A DNA stretch of 64,000 nucleotides. Origin: Stratiolaelaps scimitus (Eukaryota; Arthropoda; Arachnida; Mesostigmata; Laelapidae). A program made the position numbers and the translations under genes. Every line of letters begins with the position of its first letter. Position 1 is the first letter of the stretch. The stretch covers positions 2,882,001-2,946,000 of the forward strand of contig JABWDB010000037.1 of NCBI GenBank assembly GCA_019614645.1, given 5' to 3'. Shown here piece by piece: positions 25,214-36,180 of this stretch. The notes beneath the pieces were generated by a model. It was not told the origin of the DNA. It searched no databases and worked only from the letters and a program-made list of their open reading frames with translations.

Positions 25214-26579
25214 ATGGGATATTGGTCTCTGGCCTCGGCGGCTGTCCTGTTGACTCTAGTGAGCACAGCGACGTTAGCTACCGGACATGGACGTCTGCTT
25301 CATCCCCCCTCGCGGTCCTCCATGTGGAGGCTTGGCTTCAAGACCCCTCGAAATTACAATGACCATGAACTATTCTGTGGTGGATTTTCTGTGAGTTCAA
25401 CTGTGTCATGCTTGCTGGCTTCTTGCACAAGGGCTTCTCTTGCCGAAGGGCATTGTAAAAACTGTATTCGTCCTAGGGGTTCCTGTAACTCACCTGGTTC
25501 GAAGGACAGAGCATATACACAATACAATACAAACTGCGGTTTATTGACGGAACTGCAACATACATTGCTTGAGTTCTCGTAAAAAAAAATAATAGGTAAA
25601 AGGTGTAAAATGTCACACTGCAACAGACGAAGTTACAATTGACAACATATTATATCCACGCATACATAGGGGCAAATACAACGATACATCGGCATATATA
25701 GACAATGTAGGCCTATTTGAAGTCACCACTAAATAGCAGTTATTATTATTAAGTAGTAGTAATAATATTGCGGGCTGAGAGCTAGTCCAAGAAAATAAAG
25801 TAACATAAAAAATAAATTAAAAATTATCTCTAAAACGGCTAAAACCGAGATTTTCTTCTATTACTGCCTCAAGCAGTCCTATATTGCCGCCATTCTAATT
25901 AGTAACCCATATTTTTCTTGTTGGAAACAGCGTCAGCAGCGCAATGGGATGCATTGCGGGGTCTGCGGAGATCCGTACGACTCACCAGCTCCTCGACCCA
26001 ATGAAATGGGAGGAAAGTACTATACAGGAATCATTTCGGACAAGTACAAGGCAGGTGAGGTGCGAACGATCACTGTCGAATTGACGGCCAACCATAGAGG
26101 ATTCTTCGAGTTCAAGCTATGTCCGGTCAACGGGAACGCGGCTATGGAAACGGAGGATTGTATGACTCAACACCCCATAGAGGTACAAAGATATATATGA
26201 TGATCACATCATTACTGGTCGCTTTATTCACACATACAGTAGTTAGAAATTTCTAGGGATTATGGGGGTTGGGGGGGGGGTGAGGACGACAATGTCCCGA
26301 GGAAGGCAATGGCATATATAAATATATATATACATATAGTTCTGCTGGAGCACGTATAGGACATTTTGCAAACGACTTGAACTTTACGGACAGTTGGAGA
26401 AGTAGCATTCATGTGATATTCCTCGTCCTCTATATCTCTCTTATGCTTGGTGGGCATGCATTCGTCATCTAATAAGATTCTTCTAGATTGTACCGCGTTA
26501 GTCAGGGGCTGTAAAACAAATTCACACGAGTAAGTATCCGTCACCCATTCAATAGTGGACATGGACGCTCGCTGAACGT

Positions 26580-26610
<31 letters not shown>

Positions 26611-29600
26611 TGTCTAATTTTCCTCGTCATCGTGTGGTGTGATCGTAAGGCTAAAAATATCGGTAAAACGTCAGAATCGTACACTTCGTTGTGAGTGTGT
26701 GTGTGGGTGTTTGTGTGTGTCAAAGATGTGGAAAATCGCTTAAACAAGCCTATTTTCCATGTTCGATCCCGTACGATTTGGTAGCCTTTGCTCAAATTTG
26801 ACTAGGCAGTGCCTCGTCCATCTGGTAATGACATCGTTCAATTTTTCGTTTGACACACTGTGAAAATCTAGGTCGTAGGCGACGGACGTCGCGAGAACGA
26901 GAGCCCGTACCGGTATTTTGTGGAGAGACCTAATAGAGGCAAATTTGATATACAGCTTCGCTTTCCCGAGGACATGACCTGCCCACACTGCGTATTTCAG
27001 TGGACCTACACAGCCGGTAATGAACGAGAGACCTACACAGCCGGTACTAGATAGATATTGTTCATCTTCCGATAAAGCTCTCTGAGTATGACCACCAGTT
27101 GCTTTGTAAGGTGTAATAGTGCAGTTTTCTCTGATGCGCCGCCACCATCAGATCTCTGAGATATGCAGGTGGTGTCTGGTTTTTGGTAGAAAGTGATATT
27201 GATGACGTGATACGGCAAAAATTCAGGGTACCATTTGTCACAGAAAACGACACTTGAGACACGCCGAACAATTAACCTTTCAATCAACAGGCTCCTTTGG
27301 ACGTAGGTGATCTACAACGATGATAGTACTGCTGCACAAGATTAATCACGATTGCTTTATATACCTAAGTCATATTAATTAACCTTGTTGTATGGATAGA
27401 AAACACAGCTATACCTTCAACCCGATAAACGATTGTATTTTCGAAACCCCCCGTCAAGTCACCGCGGTTAGTTTGCCTTGTATAATCTAAACCCTTTATA
27501 TTTCAGGAAACAACTGGGGGCCATGCGCTAATGGCAGTCACGCCGTGGGATGTGGCCCTCAAGAGACATTTCGAGGATGTGCCGATATCACGATCGAGCC
27601 AGACACTGGTGAGTCCTCCCCTGTACCTAGTCAGCCTGTGCTACCTTCTGTACCTGGGGCCGGTCCAGTGCCGGCACCTGCGCCGCGTCCTGTCCTACCG
27701 TCGACAGTTCGGCCTGTCGAAGCTTTCCGTCCCCACTACCAATCTCCTGATCGTAGACCTCACCATGTACCGTTCCCAATAAACCCTGTGGCAAGACCAA
27801 CCTATCGACCCTTGTATACTCCGCCGACGACATCGTGGGAACACTGGAATAGTGGTAACGCCTGGCCCAACACCGTTAATCCTGGCTATCCCCACGGCAA
27901 GCCATCGACAACCACGTGGTTCTACCACCAGTGGCCAGCCACACCCAGCACATCGTCGAGGCCTCACCGTTTCCCCGAGCACGAGGATTGGCCATCAACA
28001 CCTGATCTGAAGACGTCACCTCGGCCTTCGAGTTCGACCCATAACTGGGCGGCAAACACACCTCGCTACCTGTATCCTACCCGGAGGCCCGCGTTTCAAC
28101 CCAGCCGACCCTCTGAGCAACCCAGTCAAGTGACCCTGTCATCTTACCCCCGACGGGTGACCAGTCCCCGACCTCGTTTCACACCGCCCATCCCGCGTCT
28201 GCCCGAGCAGGAGGAGTGGCCCTCCACTCCCGATCTGAAAACCTCCCCCCGACCCTTCCCTAAGCGTAAGCCACCACACCGCAAGTGGAATCCAGAGATG
28301 GACGATTTTCCCAATGATGTTTCAGATCATCCCAGCCTTGATGAGAAAACGACAAAGGTCCCAGTAGGCCATCACGAGGGGCCTACACAACGTCCATATC
28401 ATGGACAGAAACCTCACATCTCACCGGAGAGCGACGCACCTCACCCACCGCCGCCGCCGCCGCCGTCCCATAACGTGCGTCCTCCGCTGGCGCCGTCGCC
28501 ACCCCAATGGGAACGGCCTTCACCACCACAACATCATTGGGAGCGACCCTCGGCGACGCCCTCGTACTGGGACAGGCCGACGTTGCCACCGGTTGTCGAT
28601 GTCGACGTCGTACAGAACGAGGTGTTCCAAACGCCTGTGGTCACTGAAAGGTTAGTCTACCAAGGTGTTCACCTTCTGCTATATGTGTAAGTGAGGTGCT
28701 GAGTAGGTGTGTCATGAGGTACCCTGACCCAAGTTGTGGGTTTGAGGATTTTTAGCCGGTAAAAATCCGGCACTATCATAGCGAATACCTAGACGTGAAG
28801 CTGTGGTGTCTTTTTGAAGATTTTTATCCGTCAACCTCTTTAAAAAAAAGGTGTGTGATGAGGGTGGAGGTTTCTGGTAATGTCAACCTAGATTTTCCGA
28901 GCAACGCGACAATGCATGTTTGCCGATAGAGCGTCCAGCTGAGGAGGATCGGCACAAATTCAGTGTAGCTTCGGCACGATGGATCCATCTCGGTGTTCGT
29001 CTAAATGAAGTTAGATTCAGTGCGAGCTAACGAGAAACGAGAAGGTTCTTGAAATCCATGCCCCCACAAATTTTTAAGGTCACTCAAGAGCTATAGTTTT
29101 GGCGCCTGCCAAGTATTTCAAGGACCTTCAAGTTGCAGTCTTTTGCAAGACAGGAAGCAACGCTGAAAATGACATTGTCAGATTCTACATAATTTTCACC
29201 TTCTTCTCAATTATGCAGAAGTAATGACACACACATGCTTTCCAAATCAATATATTTATTGCACAGACATACGCATAATATATAGAAGCTCTATACATCA
29301 CCAGAACTCATTACGAGTATCACCTGACAAGGCCTACGTTTTTCATTACTGTACATCTGACCCATAGACCTACATAAGGTTTGGGAACAGATGGGTTCTG
29401 GAAAAAAGCGGAACTCCTATTCCTCGTGTGTAGTCTACCTAGGATCGATTTGTCTAATCCCATCCTAAGATGAAATTGGCACCTTGACATCTCTCTTTCT
29501 TTGCGAGACCGTTGCTGTTATCAGATATAATTGCTATGTTAAAAACAATTTGGAAAATTCTGCTATGTTATTTGCATTCCCAGGCCCTCGATACCTAAGC

Positions 29601-29728
29601 TACCTGGACAGCTACAATGTCGCGGGGCTGGCGGTTTCGGAGCCACGCCCGGCATGGATCAATGGTGTTCAAACAACTGCAACCACGTACCGGCCTATTG
29701 TCCACCCTCGCATTGTAAATGCGATTAA
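25214..29728 (+). CDS. AA15-type lytic polysaccharide monooxygenase with long proline-rich linker (LPMO-A)
   Basis: Secreted copper enzyme predicted to cleave chitin or cellulose oxidatively. Coding exons: 25214-25390, 25931-26182, 26872-27016, 27507-28650, 29584-29728; they join in one frame to give 620 residues. Residues 1-24 are a signal peptide. The mature chain starts HGRLLHPPSRSSMW, so His1 can form the copper brace with His90 in LTANH; the axial residue is probably the Phe in QETFRGCADI. CGVCGDPY, LCPVNGNAA and CVFQWTYTAG are AA15-family signatures. After the catalytic domain comes a proline-rich linker of about 350 residues containing a duplicated PDLKTSPRP segment, then a six-cysteine C-terminal module (GMDQWCSNNCNH...CPPSHCKC). 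Start choice: ATG at 25214 precedes a clean signal peptide and lies 3 nt after an acceptor. The LPMO-B paralogue lies about 11 kb downstream. Catalysis is inferred from family; substrate is unknown. Confidence 0.9.
25530..25612 (-). repeat. Retroposon tail fragment in LPMO-A intron 1
   Basis: CGGTTTATTGACGGAACTGC, then CTTGAGTTCTCG, then an A-run. It resembles the fragments at 36636-36712 and, on the other strand, 63417-63480 (GAGAAC...GCAGTTCCG), forming a SINE-A-related tail type with a GGAACTGC motif. Confidence 0.5.
27003..27046 (+). repeat. Duplicated splice-donor segment of LPMO-A exon 3
   Basis: GACCTACACAGCCGGTA occurs at 27003-27019, across the end of exon 3, and again identically at 27030-27046. 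Both copies carry a GT in the same position, so two possible donors sit 27 nt apart (after 27016 and after 27043). Confidence 0.85.
28746..28849. mobile_element. MITE-like element, copy 2, in LPMO-A intron 4
   Basis: The core AGCGAATACCTAGACGTGAA...GTGGTGTCTTTTT matches the element at 11143-11231. The right end (28821-28849), TTTTTATCCGTCAACCTC followed by TTTAAAAAAAA, is the inverted counterpart of the left end of copy 1. The left end here is replaced by a small GGATTTTT/AAAAATCC hairpin. It is non-coding and removed with the intron. Confidence 0.65.
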
Positions 29729-31435
29729 TTCGTCTCGTCGAAACCAATCGATCGTTGCACGAGCACCCCTATCTAAGCTCGAACACTCAATGAACCCGCA
29801 ACGAGTGAAGGCTGCCAAAATGCTCCGGAAAATCTGACAGAAATCCGGACGACGCGAATTCAGAAAATCGCTGGAGAGACTCGACCGTAGAAAACGTTCG
29901 AGGAGAAAATCACTACGGCCGTCGGTGTACAAACGAAATCCGAGTGACTTTGACGTACACAACTGATTATTAGCCCGAGTTGTTTGTCAATGTTCGAAAT
30001 GTTCTTGTTCAGAAGTGGAACAACGATTGCATGAATGATGATATATATATATATGTATATCATATAGAGCTGCGGATAAAGCGCCGAATCGAATCCATTA
30101 TATGAAAATCTTCATAGGAATTATGATATTATATGGGATTGAGACAATAACCATAGTGAGGCGGAGGCTGGTTGAAGAAAATCAAACGCTTACCGTGGAT
30201 CGTTACGGGGGGGGGTACGGGTGAAGCCAACGCGAGTGTTACCTGATCATCCATTTATATCTATGATATACATACACATATATATATATATATATATATG
30301 TGTGTGTATATAATGGATGCGTATGTAGAGGCCCATTCTCATAGTCATTCATTCAATGTGTACATAGTGAAGCTGTCATAAGGTGTCGCAGGAATATCTA
30401 GATAGAGAACAGCGCTCAGCAGAGGGGTGGACGTCTTCTAATAGGCTTCTCGAACTCACTAAGGAGACCCAGCTGTGATCGGGCCGGGCACAATGTTATA
30501 ACAACGACTAGTTATAACAATATTATCTAGACAACAACTCTTAGCAATGTGCGAATGCGTTGTCAATTCTGGCATACGTTTATTGTAGTTTATATATCGT
30601 ATGAGAAGCTATTTATTTTTGTGTAATAGTGTCCATGTATTTGAAAGGAACGCGAACATCAATAAAAATCACATGAAACTATTTATTAAGCGGAACTACG
30701 TTGGACTATTTATTTAAGGTGGACTTTTATGTGTATATTAGTTTTATCGAAACTAAGGAATAATCTCGATTTAATGGATTACTTATTATGAAGTGTCTAA
30801 CAAAAGGATCATATTGTTCTTCTCCAATACGATTGTTCTTAGTGAGTCTATATTAGAGTTGTTGTAATAGATGAGTTTTTAATTGGTTGCTTCCCCTCCA
30901 AGACATTATACAAACCAAAGAGACGCCGCTCTCCCAATCACCAGCTCCTCGGTCAACTACAATCTGTACGCGAGTTACCATGTCCAGTTCAAACGCCTAT
31001 CGACAACGTGAATAATCGGCGAAATCGTAAAGATCTAAAAGCCCCGTGTTGAATAAACAGCTGCAATAAACCTGATTTTAGGCAAACTGTCAGCCAATAA
31101 ACATTTAACGTCCACAGAATTGATTTATTGGATTGCTCCCTTCGTAAGACGAACCTCATCCGCCCCCAGTTGAATGGAAGTGTACAACGGTGTCGGGGGT
31201 AATGGAAGCCCCGTGTGTGCAGTCACGTCTCCGTGGGGGGCGCACGTGCTCGGCAATCAGCTGAACCTATGGGTCTCTTAGCAAGAGGAGCTTCGATGTG
31301 TTTTTTTTTTACCATAACATTACATTTGCGGTTAATTTCCGGAACTGCAATTTTAACAATCCTTAAGGTTTAGGTTGGCTGATCGTTTCAGCAGCAACAG
31401 CAACTTGCTGGAGTTGGAATTGCAACTCCAGCTGG
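29729..31435. other. LPMO-A 3' region and intergenic DNA
   Basis: Directly downstream of the LPMO-A stop. A frame continuing here in another phase is an out-of-frame shadow. The first clear AATAAA lies near 30661, over 900 bp downstream, so the poly(A) site is uncertain. A G-run near 30207 and an (AT)n run near 30278-30298 are present; no further gene. Confidence 0.4.
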
Positions 31436-31439
31436 CCTC

Positions 31440-31560
31440 TGTTTTTTTTTTACCGGCCTCTATCTGACAGGCCTCAGCTCTTAACCTTTTTTAGGTATTA
31501 CTATGAGGACCTGTCGGGGCCACCTTTGCTTATTCTCTTCCTTACTCGTACCTGGCGAGT
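31440..31560 (-). repeat. SINE-B fragment (body)
   Basis: Contains TATCTGACAGGCCTCAGCTC, TTAGGTATTACTATGAGGAC, CTGTCGGGGCCACCTTTGCT and CCTTACTCGTACCTGGCGAG in family order. The tRNA-like head is not present. Confidence 0.75.
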
Positions 31561-32204
31561 TGTCCGTATGGATTCAGACGCAATTGCATTTTGCCCTAGG
31601 GCGGATCAGGCCAGTGCCAGGTCGAGCGTAGGCCGTGTCAATGTGGGGCCTATCAATCACTTTGATTGCTAATTAAAGGCGAATGTCCAGAAAAATATCT
31701 CAATTCGATTTCGATTTATGATCGGGCGGATATCCTCCAATGGACGCTTGTGCAGTAATTTCTGTATAATTTCATTACGTTGGCACTTGCGCTAAACACC
31801 CGTTGACCGATGATGACAATCGATGCTTTTGGAGGTTAGGTCCTGGGCAAGCTCCCCTCTAGGCATCTAGGCACGGAAGCCGAGAGGGAGCATGGATTGA
31901 TTGATTAACCTGTAATTTTCCGAAATTTCATCAGGGTGCCCCATGTTTTGTTCCATTCGATGCGTCGATCGTTCATATTGAGTAATCAATCCGGTAGTCC
32001 AGGTGTATATACGATCTTTAGGGTCAATACTCTATAATTATGTTTGTCACGCTAATCCATTCGTTACTTTAATTGTGTCGACACCTTTCCGAAGTGGTTC
32101 AAAAGAATAGGCCATAATAAATTAATATGCAACGCGCATTACTATCTAAATGTGTATTTATTTATAGTGTATAATAGTATTTATTGTATTCTATAAAAGA
32201 CACC
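31561..32204. other. Intergenic, no gene recognised
   Basis: No exon, RNA gene or repeat recognised. Confidence 0.4.
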
Positions 32205-32300
32205 AGAGGCCGCAGGTTCGAATTCCGTTGCATGACATATAAGAGAACGTAAGCATTGTATGCAGTTCCTTTAATAAATCAATAATGCTTTACCTTTACA
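32205..32300 (+). repeat. SINE-A copy, 5' truncated
   Basis: Begins inside the paired arm (CCAGAGGCCGCAGG), keeps the B box GGTTCGAATTCC, then GAGAACGTAAGCATTGTA, CAGTTCCTTTAATAAATC and a TTTACCTTTAC end. Confidence 0.8.
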
Positions 32301-32506
32301 CCGGAACTACACGAAACTACTTATGATTGAACTCATTTGCCGCTTTTGATGAAATTTCCCTCCGTAAAATATTGCCACTAATGTCACTTAACTAAATACG
32401 AAATATCTCCTACAGATATACTGCTTCAAACATAGTAACATTTTTGAGTTTTAGAGTTTGTACTTTTTTTCCCGAAACAGCAACTACCCTGTATATGTGC
32501 TCGAAT

Positions 32507-32593
32507 CCGTGTCTGGGTTATTTCCTTACCACTATGGAGCAAGGGTTTGCTCCATAGTGGTAGCCAAGGTATAAAGAAATAACCCAGACACGG
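32507..32593. repeat. Long imperfect hairpin (about 87 bp)
   Basis: CCGTGTCTGGGTTATTTC at the left pairs perfectly with GAAATAACCCAGACACGG at the right. Inside, CCACTATGGAGCAAA-type sequence pairs with TTTGCTCCATAGTGG around a tiny loop, and one side carries an extra unpaired block of about 11 nt. Such a structure is typical of a foldback transposon or a small-RNA-like precursor; no evidence decides which. Confidence 0.85.
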
Positions 32594-33099
32594 AAGATTT
32601 CTCGAGAGATTCGTGCAGAGGAAATAGAAAGTAATGACATTATTATAACAGGGAAAGATTTTCGAGTAGCCACGAGGTTAGCAGGCCATTTCAACTCAAA
32701 GCCCAAACCCTAGGTAAGAAAGATGCCAAAAAAACGACAATCTCTCTTTTTTTAGACCTTGTTCTCAAGCGCTTTGTGTGTCTCCCGAAATATTATAATC
32801 AAGCTATAATGTGACATTATAGGTTATCGTATGCATCAAACGTGTACGACGACTAGCAAGCGCCATATAAGGGTGTGTCGACAGACATGCTAATCCCGCA
32901 TTGTGCCGCTTTTACAGGGTTCTAGGAACAACAAAGCAGTTGAATAAACATTGTCTTTTCGATAGAATCACACTGCTGATATGCAAACTTCCGATTACTG
33001 CGCCATTTTGTTGTCTGTATTCATACCACAGATTGTTCCCTTGTCCCGCGCTCTTGGCCCAACTTCTCGTTGACAGAGAAAAAAGACCTCAGAATAACA

Positions 33100-33133
33100 T
33101 CGAGTTCTACTCGTTTCGCGAGAAGACGACCTG
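33100..33133 (+). promoter_or_regulatory. Conserved upstream block of LPMO-B
   Basis: Counterpart of 24009-24042 with about five differences in 34 nt. It includes TCGTTTCGCGAGAAGACG and lies about 420 bp before the inferred LPMO-B start. Confidence 0.45.
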
Positions 33134-33518
33134 AAGAATATATATATATATTTTTTTATCAATGACAACCTAATTAGTCAATATCAACCCAGGCTCAGAG
33201 GAGACAGATCAACATCTTTGAGGAAATAGGCTGACGTCCGGTGCTCGTTTACACGGAAGGAGATGACGAATACAGCCGCCACCCTTCGAATCTCGGTATA
33301 GCCAGAAGAGAAAGCTCTTTATACGTTTCGTTGATGCTGCCTTTGATGACGGTAGCTCCTGACGAATCCTCCATATGAGCTGGAACAGGGGCTCCTTTAT
33401 AAAGCGCGCAAATCGCAGTACAACACGCTGGGGGAGCTGTTTACGGCGCTCACCGTGGTCGCTGGCGTTCATCACGGGAAGCAGTGATCAGTAAGCTGCC
33501 AAACAGTTCGTGCTCCCA

Positions 33519-33601
33519 TCAGTGGCCTTCAGTGTTGCGTGATACGAGACCTTGAAGTTAATCGTCCTTCTATTCTGGAACCTCTGCAAAGGCATCAAGT
33601 G
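33519..33601 (+). promoter_or_regulatory. LPMO-B initiator and 81-nt leader exon
   Basis: TCAGTG at 33519-33524 aligns with the LPMO-A initiator, and the distance to the shared GATACGAGAC segment is 22 nt in both genes. The leader (33521-33601) ends at a GTAAGA donor and is 81 nt, as in LPMO-A. No TATA box is seen at the expected place (around 33494), unlike LPMO-A. The leader would splice over 2.66 kb to the acceptor ending at 36263. Confidence 0.55.
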
Positions 33602-34602
33602 GTAAGACTTCCATCCATTAGTGATATAATTCTTCATGGAATATAGAGATGTCGTAGCAAATGCATTGTATGCATCGCCAGGGCTGTTCACGATCCTTGG
33701 CAATTGCATGGGCTCGAAGAATAGCTCAGGGCTGCTAGATTTGTAAATATCCACCTATTGTATGACGACTTACCCAATCGACAGTTCTATTGAAGCGTCA
33801 CTTTTGATGAAAACTCTTCTTCATCACATCCGCAATGGATGATGCCCGTCTAGCAAAGGCGTTGACGGAATTGTCCTCTCACTATTTCCCTATAATCTCG
33901 TGGACAATGGATCAAATCATACGGCATCTCGTGAATATCGTGTACTTCAGCCTCTGCTACGGTGTCATACGTAACCCAATCCAATCATGCATCCTATCAA
34001 TGGGCCTAACCTCCTGTCGCCTGATTCAATGCGACGTATCCCAACGTACATTTTTCCGTTGAACTTTCTGTACTCATTTGTTTTTATGGACACGCTACAC
34101 TATATGGAAGGCAGTATATTGGCGAAATGCCTCCGCTGGAAGATTGTTGATAGAACCGTTCGAAAATATTGAACTTTATCGAATTTCACTTGTTTTTCAA
34201 CTTTCTGAGAAACTTCGAAAAATGACAAATAGCTACCCATGGACACGTGGACACTAGCTGTCAGCAGGGCAGATGTATTCCACGAGGAAATGTAGATATG
34301 TTTAAAAGTGACGAAGTGACATTTGTCATTGCAATCATGGAATCCACGAAGGCCATCTCTCTATCCTACAGCGCGTCTCGCATGGCACTTCAACGTGGAC
34401 GAATTCGCTATATGGGCCATGTGATTGTTTCTCTTTCACTGCTCCCATATATTAGTTCGTTATTGTTCTTATGATTCAGTTACACTGAACTGTTAAATGT
34501 GTACACTCAACTAGTATCGAAACGACTTCCTAAAATCGGAAACTTTAGCTCTGATAGTTGAGATCTCCCCAAGGTTTTAAGTACAGCCTTTTGCCACCTT
34601 TG

Positions 34603-34745
34603 CCAGCGCGGTGGCTTGGACGGCTGAGTCTCTGGCTGTAAAAAGCCAGAGGTCGCAGGTTCAAATCCCGTTGCATGGCATACAAGAGAACTTAAGCATT
34701 GTAAGCAGTTCCTTTAATAAATCAATAAAGCTTTACCTTTACCTG
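34603..34745 (+). repeat. SINE-A, complete copy
   Basis: Head GCCAGCGCGGTGGCTTGGAC, GGCTGAGTCTCTGGCTG, arm, B box GGTTCAAATCCC, then GAGAACTTAAGCATTGTAAG, CAGTTCCTTTAATAAATC and a TTTACCTTTACC end. This is the best + strand reference for the family. It sits in the LPMO-B leader intron. Confidence 0.9.
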
Positions 34746-36057
34746 GACCGACCGAACTGGAATTGTCGAGGCGAAGCGTCGCGAGTGAAGAAACTAGAAG
34801 TTGTACAAAGACTACATATAATGCGCGGCGGGGTGTGAGCTCGCGACCATAGAGAATCAACGTAACATTTGACAATCATTCAAATCGCCCTCAGAATTGA
34901 ATTAAAGGCCAGCTCTCACCCTTTGGATTTTATGACCTGCGGCTGTGCTAGAGCAATTTTCTGCACGTTTTTCGAGAGAAGAGAGCGTCGACTTGTGCTC
35001 CACAGCCTTTGGTCATTGCCCTCTCACACAAACTCAATCCTATTATATCGATCGAGAGTTTGCCCTGACCATTAACACAGGTGGCATTTGCCCAAAGAAG
35101 TATATGGCTCATAATCCATTGCAGAGTTCACTCGCTGTCATTTCGGTGTGCTAAGAGATCCACCCTGTGTCATTTGGAGCAATAGAAGGCAACTTGTATC
35201 AAATGTAGGTGTGGGATAGAATCCTTTTCGAGTATGTGCTAATTGAGTACTCGAAATGAGAGGAATATCTTTATAATGTCATTGTAATTGGTTGGATTTT
35301 TGAGGTGTGTTCGGAAGGATTATGTCTGTTAGTTTCTCTCTGCTGAGCTTCGTTACCTCGATCTGGGGCAGTGGCCGCAAGGTGACAATTCGTAGAGGTG
35401 AGGTTTGTCAGAACGATGGTCTTCGGATAGTCTTCGAAAGAAACCGTAGAGACTCTGTCGAGGACATCTATCACAAGTATTATACAACCTCATTCCCATC
35501 AGTGAGTTAGGTCCGATCCGCACTGCGCGTTTGGCTTTCAAGATGGTTAAGGGAAAAATCCCTTGGAAAAAATCCATTCCCAATCGTTGCCGCTGTCAGA
35601 GGAAAGCCTCGTCGTGATATCGAATTCTAGAGCCGCTGAAGAGTCCAAAAGAGCTCTTGTTTATTCGTTGCCGGTAGTGTGCTGGCTCCCCTCATAGGGA
35701 GAAGGGCAGAGAACTCAGCTCAGCAAAGCTACCACCTTAGTTCGCGAAGTGAAGAAAAATTGCTGTGAATAATTTTGTGCAATGGTATATTGTGCTAAAT
35801 CTTCTAAGTCGTACGCCCTACGGGTATGAGGTGATTTACTGTAACTACGATGTGTTAATTATTTTAACTATATTTTTTTAACGTGAACTTAACTATTGTA
35901 AAATTGCTATTGTTTCGACGATATATCGCAATGCGAATTAACCGCTCGAATCCGTTCGACAAACTCAAACTCCCTATCAGAAATACAAAAATAGACTTAT
36001 CACCCCCTGAACATGGTGAAGAAAAATAATCTAAAACGATGAGAACAGGCAGGTAAA

Positions 36058-36180
36058 AGGTAAAGGTATATTGGTTTATTAGGAATAATAATATAAAGGA
36101 GCTGCAATTTTACAATGCTTAAGCTCTCTTATATGTCACACAGCGAGGCTCGAACCTGCGGCCTCTGGCTTCCGATAGGA
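36058..36180 (-). repeat. SINE-A copy, truncated in the head
   Basis: On the minus strand: CCAGAGGCCGCAGGTTCGAG (B box), then GAGAGCTTAAGCATTGTAAA, AGCTCC, TTTA-rich sequence and a CCTTTACC end. The outer part of the tRNA-like head is lost; a 12-nt AT insertion interrupts the tail. Confidence 0.8.

Noticed and set aside
29484..29837. 117-codon + strand frame over the last LPMO-A exon
   Set aside because: It is in another frame than the one that encodes the conserved six-cysteine module and would destroy it; no similarity to any family.
34603..34690. tRNA-like sequence with A and B boxes
   Set aside because: It is continuous with the SINE-A body and tail and recurs many times, so it is a SINE head and not a functional tRNA gene. 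The same reasoning applies to the heads at 22.8, 40.3, 41.95, 45.06, 57.35 and 61.25 kb.
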